Positions 59,701 through 64,000 of a stretch of DNA of 64,000 bases are shown one piece after another. Numbering within the stretch: the stretch's first letter is position 1; each line of letters starts with the position of its first letter. A program made the translations under genes and the position numbers. The notes under the pieces are model-generated. The model was not told the origin of the DNA, did no database searches, and saw only the letters and a list, made by a program, of their open reading frames with translations. Origin of the DNA: Palaemon carinicauda (lineage: Eukaryota > Arthropoda > Malacostraca > Decapoda > Palaemonidae); the NCBI RefSeq assembly GCF_036898095.1, contig NC_090744.1, positions 99,462,240-99,526,239 of the forward strand. The letters run 5' to 3'.

Positions 59701-62700
59701 TGGTCCTTTACAGATTTCAAGACTTCAGGAAGTAACTGATAATCCTGATCAGCTGTTACTGTCCTGTGAGAGCGTTAATGCGCTATCTCAAACGTGCTAA
59801 GGGAGCTCGCTCTCATGTCAAGTGTCTGCTTGTGATTATGGGCAGGTTCCAGAGGAGGACCACCAAGAACATTGTTTCCTCTTAGATTCGACAGGTCATT
59901 CTCAACTGAGTAGAAGACCCAGAGCTCACAATATCGGGGGTATAGGTATGTCCTTGGCATTTAAGAGAAACTTCTCTGTGCCACAGATACTCCAAGCGGG
60001 CGTGTGGAAGGGGTAAACCATTTTCCCACCCACTACCTACAAGATGTAACCCACAGAACATTAGATACTTTTACTCTGGGACCTGTGGTGGCTGCTCACC
60101 AAGTGGTTTAGCTATCAGCACCTTTGCAAAACTAGCAGTAGTCAGTTGAGCGCAGGTGTTATACGGTTTCAGTCTAGGATGAACGGGTAGAATGACTGGC
60201 CTTTTCTTTCTTCATCTTCCCCCTCCATTGGGGCATAGCATCTGGAAAGGCTGCAAGCTAGCCTCATTCTGATGGCAGGTAAGCACCATATTAGTTTTGT
60301 GGTCTGAAATGAGTGTATAATTTATATTCCAAATCTCTCCGCAAGGGGTAGTTGCAATGTCTAGGTTTAAGTGCGAGTGCAGTTTCCACACACTCATTAC
60401 GGCTGCTTGGGCCGTCAACTTGCTACCTTTGACAGCCTGTGGGTTCACGAGGTGTCAGGATACTCTTCTAATGCTTTATAGAGCTCAGAGTTATATCCTG
60501 GGGCACTGTGTCCATCCAGTTCTCATTTGGACTTCCACTCTCCTAGAGGTGCGTCTCCATAGTAAAGAATAAAGTTTTGTATTTGTTGGAACAGATAATA
60601 AATTTGGAATTACCTCGTCCCCTACTCTGGGTAGGGGAAGGCGGTAGGGAACTTCTCTCCGACGGGGCATCGGGCGACGCTAATGGCGAGGAGATGCTAG
60701 CCTTCTTGGGCGATCTCTTGTCTGCCTTCTTTTTCTTGGTTCCGTAGAGAACCCACTGGATCTCGGGCCAAGCTCGCACTCTGGACACGTGGCTGAAGGG
60801 GAACAAACACTGCCCCTACATGAAGAACACAAAGTGTGAGGGTCGACATCCGGCTTCGACAGAAACGCACCACAAGATTTACCGGCCATAGCCCGGGGCA
60901 ACGACGAGGATGCTCCATAATTGAACACTAAAGCATCAAGCGACACAGGCACACAGAGGAAAGAGGTGGATAAGGTTAGGGTAGAACACGTGGGGACCGC
61001 GTAGGAACACAAAGGGTCGCACTGGGTGAAGAGAGCGTGGCGAGATGTTAATCACGTCGCGACCAGAAACTTACTGATGACCGAGACCTGGCCACGCACG
61101 CTCACTGACCCGGGTCGCCTCAGGGAGCGTATTCATCCGCTACAGAGGGACCCACTATAGAAAACGGAGATAGGGGAAACTACACAAAATTCTGGTCGGT
61201 TGGGAGGAGAATCCCAGATACTCCTAAGAATGTAGTTCGAGGTAAGTACTGTTAGGTAAAATACAAATTACTTAAAATTTGTGATTTTCATAACTAAACA
61301 AACCTGTGTTATTTTTACATACTTGTCTTGCCATCACTTTCCTCTTAGAAGTCCTGCCTGCAATTAAAAGTGAAGAGAGCTTACTAGGGGAGGGTCTGAG
61401 TGGGAAGTCTTTAACTAGTGGAAGGTTGTGGACACTGTGTGAAAGTTTTTGTGGTTAAGTCCAGCTTGCACTAAAACATATATCCATAGTAAAGAACTCA
61501 GATTTGTATTGTTAGGGAAAATAGAAATTAATTCCAAATTTATCATGGTTGTTATGATCTGTACTGTAATTCTATTTCTAACTGGAATTGTTCATAGGAA
61601 AAAAAAAATTGTTCCACAATTCTGATGATTTTAATGTTTTTAAAGTAGCTAAACCTATAATTTTTTTTAGTTTTATTTCAATACCAGGAAAAATAGGAAC
61701 TGTTGGGTAAAATGTTGGTCTTCCCTTGGAAGATAGTTCATCACTTGACTTTGTTTTTTACTCAGTTTTCGTTAGTTTACAGTGTTATTTTTCATCTTGG
61801 ATCAAATATAATGTGTTTTTTTTTGTGCTGTTCAGAAAGATTGAGTTACTTTATTAAACAAAGAATATTATACAAACAAAATTTAGATAATGATACTTAC
61901 TATTAGTTAATACACTTTGAGTTTTATTATGTGATGATGAATGGAATTTGTTTTGTTTCAACTATTGCAGTTAGAGGATTGTCTGGTCATTCAATGATGG
62001 ACTTACAGTATATATTATGTAATGGGGCCATATACAAAAAGATTGAGGTCATTTAAATATTGTACAGTATAGGCAAAAGCGTAACTGCAATTCATTCCTT
62101 AAAAAAGTGACAAAACAGATTTTTATTTCATTACCAAACTGTCTTAAAATTTGTTACTTCAAGTCTATTTTGGTTCCTAAGATTCAACCATATATTTTTA
62201 CATTGTAAATGAAATCTTGTTTAAAACTTTTGAACCATAAAACTAAGAGTTATGTACAGTATTTACTTTTGTTTCAAATTGAACTCAGACTTGATTCTTG
62301 AAGCTTTTGTGCCAGTATGTATGTTGTTCATTTGACCAATTATTAATTTCTTCACTGTGTATATATTCATATTCTTTAGTCATTATTGCAAAAATATTGG
62401 TCATTTAAATGTTATGGATATAGTATCAATTTAGATCTTGTTTATAACAATATATTTGGTATTTATTGTAGACTCAAATAATGAAAGGGAATTTAGTGCA
62501 GTAACAAGTTAATTTTACCTATGTTAAGTCTAATGCATTTAGATTTATGTGAGAAAAATTATGATTTCAGTCAGCGGGAGTGTTACGAGAACGCACCTTC
62601 AATAATTGTAGTAATTCAAGTCCTCCATCAAGCACTCAGTCTACCCCTACGAAGAGGAAATCCTACAGCCCTACCCACTCTGTTTACAACTACAAGAATC

Positions 62701-63119
62701 AGAACTTGTCCGTAAGAGGTGGCGCAGGCTCGCCTGGTAGAGGGAATGGAGGCCATAGGGAAAAAAGACAATTTGATAACAATTTCCATTTCAATGCTAA
62801 CCACCACCTTCAGCAACAACCTCATCATCACAGTCCTCATGCCAATGGGTCTTACTCTCCTCCTTTCTACAAAACTCAGTCTTGGCTCAACTTGAGTCAA
62901 ACACCTCCACCACCTCCACCTGCGCATCTTCCTATGTTTAGTTCTGCTGGATTCATTTACCCGCCAACACCTGCCACCCATTATACTCACAGTCCCTCTC
63001 ACTACAACCGTTCTCCTCCTCATATGGGGTCTTCCCAGAAATTTAAATGGAACAGCGGTGGTTATCTGCGTAATGATCGTCACCAATGGTATGGGCAGAG
63101 AGTGTTGGCTAGGGTTTAA
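53286..63119 (+). CDS. BTG3: BTG/Tob family protein, BTG3-like (3 coding exons)
   Basis: Exons 53286-53467, 55407-55665 and 62571-63119 join in frame (phases 2 and 0) to 329 codons plus TAA. Members of this family bind the CAF1 deadenylase of CCR4-NOT, speed or redirect mRNA deadenylation, and restrain proliferation. The BTG domain covers residues 1-108: MKEEISAAVCFISKLIRR at the N-terminus, box A 43-61 ending GQGYRCLR, and box B 89-108 with LPVELTIWVDPEEVCCRFGE. The CCR(F/Y)GE ending of box B and the following SFKDGNKEN block resemble BTG3 more than BTG1/2 or Tob. The tail (148-329) is rich in Ser, Pro, His, Gln and Asn. It has a six-proline run and ends with DRHQW, like the DRNHW near the BTG3 C-terminus. 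The orthology call is by motif recognition, not a tree. Confidence 0.93.
53751..53900 (-). repeat. LINE-tail repeat in BTG3-like intron 1
   Basis: An ATT repeat of about 45 bases is followed by AGTTGGAAAAGCAACGTGCT and CTCCAACAGGGAAAATAGCC, the shared tail of families A and B, in minus orientation. It is very short and 5'-truncated. Confidence 0.8.
53901..55406 (+). other. Remainder of BTG3-like intron 1
   Basis: It is AT-rich, with no exon or repeat recognised. Confidence 0.5.
55407..55665 (+). CDS. BTG3: BTG3-like exon 2 (residues 61-147)
   Basis: The acceptor is TTTCAG and the donor GTATGT. It holds box B and the conserved segment after it, and ends in phase 0 at GMIK. Confidence 0.94.
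55811..56112. mobile_element. piggyBac-type MITE with TTAA target duplication
   Basis: TTAA flanks both sides (55807-55810 and 56113-56116). The termini are inverted: CCCTTTTACCCCC at the left and GGGGGTAAAAGGG at the right. The 302-base body has no coding capacity. TTAA duplication plus CCC-starting ends is the hallmark of piggyBac elements, so this is a non-autonomous derivative. It contains the perfect 18-base palindrome GGACGTACCGGTACGTCC at 56035-56052 and a related one near 56082. A diverged second copy lies at 21.8-22.1 kb. Confidence 0.88.
56117..57593 (+). other. BTG3-like intron 2, unassigned part
   Basis: No exon or repeat was recognised. Confidence 0.4.
57612..57774 (-). repeat. 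Left inverted terminal repeat of the second DIRS-like element
   Basis: Its reverse complement aligns along its length with 61367-61511, with scattered substitutions and small gaps. Confidence 0.68.
57900..58130 (+). pseudogene. DIRS-like gag N-terminal remnant
   Basis: A plus-strand frame reads CTEASDCAKCRE, stop, SFSQWERYGRHRKY. This is a Cys-rich segment followed by an SQWERY-like block, comparable with the Cys-rich gag start on the minus strand at 60.7-60.9 kb. Stops interrupt it. Confidence 0.45.
59050..60120 (+). pseudogene. DIRS-like tyrosine recombinase remnant
   Basis: Plus-strand frames show an N-terminal recombinase core-binding segment (DFTLEVIQHLSQRGFSHAVA) and later LTSKTVFLVAVASAKRVSVL around the first catalytic Arg. 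LVIMGRFQRRTTKNIVSS follows, then ISTSLAFKRN-like and GPVVAA blocks near 59.95 and 60.08 kb. Frames change repeatedly and the His-x-x-Arg region is degraded. Confidence 0.65.
60558..60610 (+). repeat. Internal copy of the terminal repeat (junction or internal complementary region)
   Basis: CATAGTAAAGAATAAAGTTT and the following AATAAATTTGGAATTA match 61484-61548 in the same orientation. Confidence 0.55.
60612..60970 (-). pseudogene. Oppositely oriented DIRS-like gag 5' remnant
   Basis: The minus-strand frame reads MAGKSCGAFLSKPDVDPHTL and CSSCRGSVCSPSATCPEC, then after a frame change PEIQWVLYGTKKKKADKR. This is a Cys-rich gag start with a basic block. It opposes the plus-strand gag and recombinase, so the locus contains parts in both orientations. 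Confidence 0.55.
61367..61548 (+). repeat. Right inverted terminal repeat of the second DIRS-like element
   Basis: It is complementary to the left repeat at 57612-57774, and its last 65 bases repeat 60558-60610 directly. Confidence 0.68.
61556..62570 (+). other. End of BTG3-like intron 2
   Basis: It is AT-rich with no recognised feature; it finishes with the acceptor ATGATTTCAG. Confidence 0.6.
62571..63119 (+). CDS. BTG3: BTG3-like exon 3 (residues 148-329) and stop
   Basis: The acceptor TTTCAG at 62565-62570 joins in phase 0 to SAGVLRERTF. The exon is low-complexity and rich in Pro, His, Ser and Asn, with the proline run PPPPPP and a more conserved end (FKWNSGGYLRNDRHQWYGQR). The antisense frame over it is a composition shadow. 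Confidence 0.9.
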   Translation, partial: SAGVLRERTFNNCSNSSPPSSTQSTPTKRKSYSPTHSVYNYKNQNLSVRGGAGSPGRGNGGHREKRQFDNNFHFNANHHLQQQPHHHSPHANGSYSPPFYKTQSWLNLSQTPPPPPPAHLPMFSSAGFIYPPTPATHYTHSPSHYNRSPPHMGSSQKFKWNSGGYLRNDRHQWYGQRVLARV

Positions 63120-64000
63120 AGTAAAAATCTATTGGGGCACTTTGTCAGATGCATAACCTCTTAAATATTAGCATAGCGAAGGAAATGGTTCTGTATTCCT
63201 CCTGGTTTTGTATCTTACATATTGTGATAATTGTAGCATAACGTGACTTGGTAGCTGCCACACTTGTTGATTCTAATGTACAGTAGTTGATCTCACTAGT
63301 CTTAAATAACGATAATGAACCTTGACACTACAGTATCTTACTATGAAAGCAGACGGTGATAACATATCACTCAGACGTTTTTCCTTCCTTTCAAAGTGCC
63401 CCTTTTTTTTCTCTCATCACCCAGCTAATGCAGAAGAGTGATGGCTCTCTTTTTATGATGATTCATCACACTTTTGTGTCAGTTAGGGGTTTACAGCCAC
63501 CAACGCGTGTTTCTGGTGTAATTTTCTTTTTAGAAAGATTTCCCCCCAAAATAATACTTTTGTTTTGATGCAAACATCATTGACTGAAAGTTTTAAGTTA
63601 AAAGAAAATGCAGGTTTACGGGGTGGTATGCAGTTTTGTAATCCTGATCCCATCTACAGGTGCCCCTTGTATTTTTGTTAGTTTGTTGTTGTTTATATGG
63701 GATAACTAGTATTGTTGAGGCTAAAGTTCATTTAGCAAATTGATGCTTCTTCATGGTCAGTTACTAATGCTTTATTTTCAGTTTTCCTTATCTTTTATTA
63801 CAGTTCTGTGGAAATTTTACATAAAGGAATTTATTTAAATATATTAAATATTACTGGTAAGAAACTGTAGGAGAATCAAAATATAGAGCATGTGAATAAA
63901 GATAAATGATTTTATGTGAGTAGATTATTAGGTTAATTGTGCTATTTTGAAACACACGCACACACACATATGCATATACAAATAAATATCATGGCTGCAA
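63120..64000 (+). other. 3' UTR and downstream flank of the BTG3-like gene
   Basis: No coding frame follows the TAA. The region is AT-rich and runs into a CA-rich stretch near 63955. Confidence 0.6.
63895..63900 (+). promoter_or_regulatory. Candidate poly(A) signal of the BTG3-like gene
   Basis: AATAAA lies about 775 bases after the stop and is followed by TTATGTGAG, a modest GU-rich element. It is the first canonical hexamer noted in the 3' UTR. Confidence 0.55.

Larger units (their letters stand above)
57594..61555 (+). mobile_element. Degraded, rearranged DIRS-like element in BTG3-like intron 2
   Basis: The ends are inverted copies of each other (57612-57774 against 61367-61511, for example AAAAGTGAAGAG and ATAGTAAAGAAC). 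Inside on the plus strand are a gag-like Cys/Trp segment near 57.95-58.1 kb and a tyrosine recombinase remnant at 59.0-60.1 kb. No RT or RNase H was recognised between them. A third copy of the terminal sequence lies at 60558-60610. A gag start in the opposite orientation occupies 60.6-61.0 kb. It belongs to a different DIRS lineage from the element at 1-5.3 kb and is inactive. Confidence 0.72.

Noticed and set aside
60680..61012. A possible separate Cys-rich host gene on the minus strand
   Set aside because: Its Cys pattern and basic block fit a DIRS-like gag start, and it lies between copies of DIRS terminal repeats.
62628..63086. A 152-codon minus-strand frame
   Set aside because: It is antisense to the BTG3-like last exon and arises from its Pro/His/Ser codon bias.

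Overview
This is a window of an AT-rich, repeat-laden animal nuclear genome. Genes are split by GT-AG introns of hundreds to thousands of bases. Long (TA)n and (GA)n tracts and several classes of retrotransposon and MITE fill the gaps. The protein sequences are arthropod-like. The repeat mix (DIRS-type tyrosine-recombinase retroelements, RTE and Jockey/CR1-like LINEs, a LINE tail reading CCAACAGGGAAAATAGC, very long TA arrays) suggests a decapod crustacean, probably a caridean shrimp. The species is an inference.

Two host genes can be assembled exon by exon. On the minus strand, 24885 to 18088, nine coding exons encode a complete 443-residue DEAD-box helicase of the DDX6/Me31B/Dhh1 family. 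A candidate non-coding first exon lies in a CpG-richer patch near 34.6 kb, and the 3' UTR may run to about 14.0 kb. On the plus strand, 53286 to 63119, three coding exons encode a 329-residue BTG/Tob protein most like BTG3. It has a BTG domain with boxes A and B and a long Pro/His/Gln-rich tail. The genes are divergently transcribed. In known animals both proteins act through the CCR4-NOT deadenylase: DDX6 binds the CNOT1 scaffold, and BTG/Tob proteins bind the CAF1 (CNOT7/8) nuclease.

Layout: 1-5.3 kb, a DIRS-like retrotransposon with open gag and RT-RNaseH-recombinase frames, cut by the left edge and ending in a perfect 63-bp inverted repeat. 5.3-6.4 kb, a TA array and a 154-bp tandem duplication. 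6.5-13.7 kb, interspersed repeats and a decayed Ty3/Gypsy element on the minus strand. 14-25 kb, the DDX6 gene with MITEs in its introns. 25-34.5 kb, two copies of one LINE, one of them inside a minisatellite. 35-46 kb, a dense mosaic of microsatellites, a tRNA-derived SINE, an RTE element with another LINE nested in it, and an internally deleted LINE. 46-53 kb, mostly unexplained sequence with an old duplication. 53-64 kb, the BTG3-like gene, whose second intron holds a piggyBac-type MITE and a rearranged DIRS-like element.

No bacterial-type operon, CRISPR array, rRNA gene or intact tRNA gene was seen. The most notable points are the divergent pair of deadenylation-linked genes, the intact-looking DIRS coding region with its inverted-repeat end, and several nested or rearranged transposons whose order of insertion can be read.
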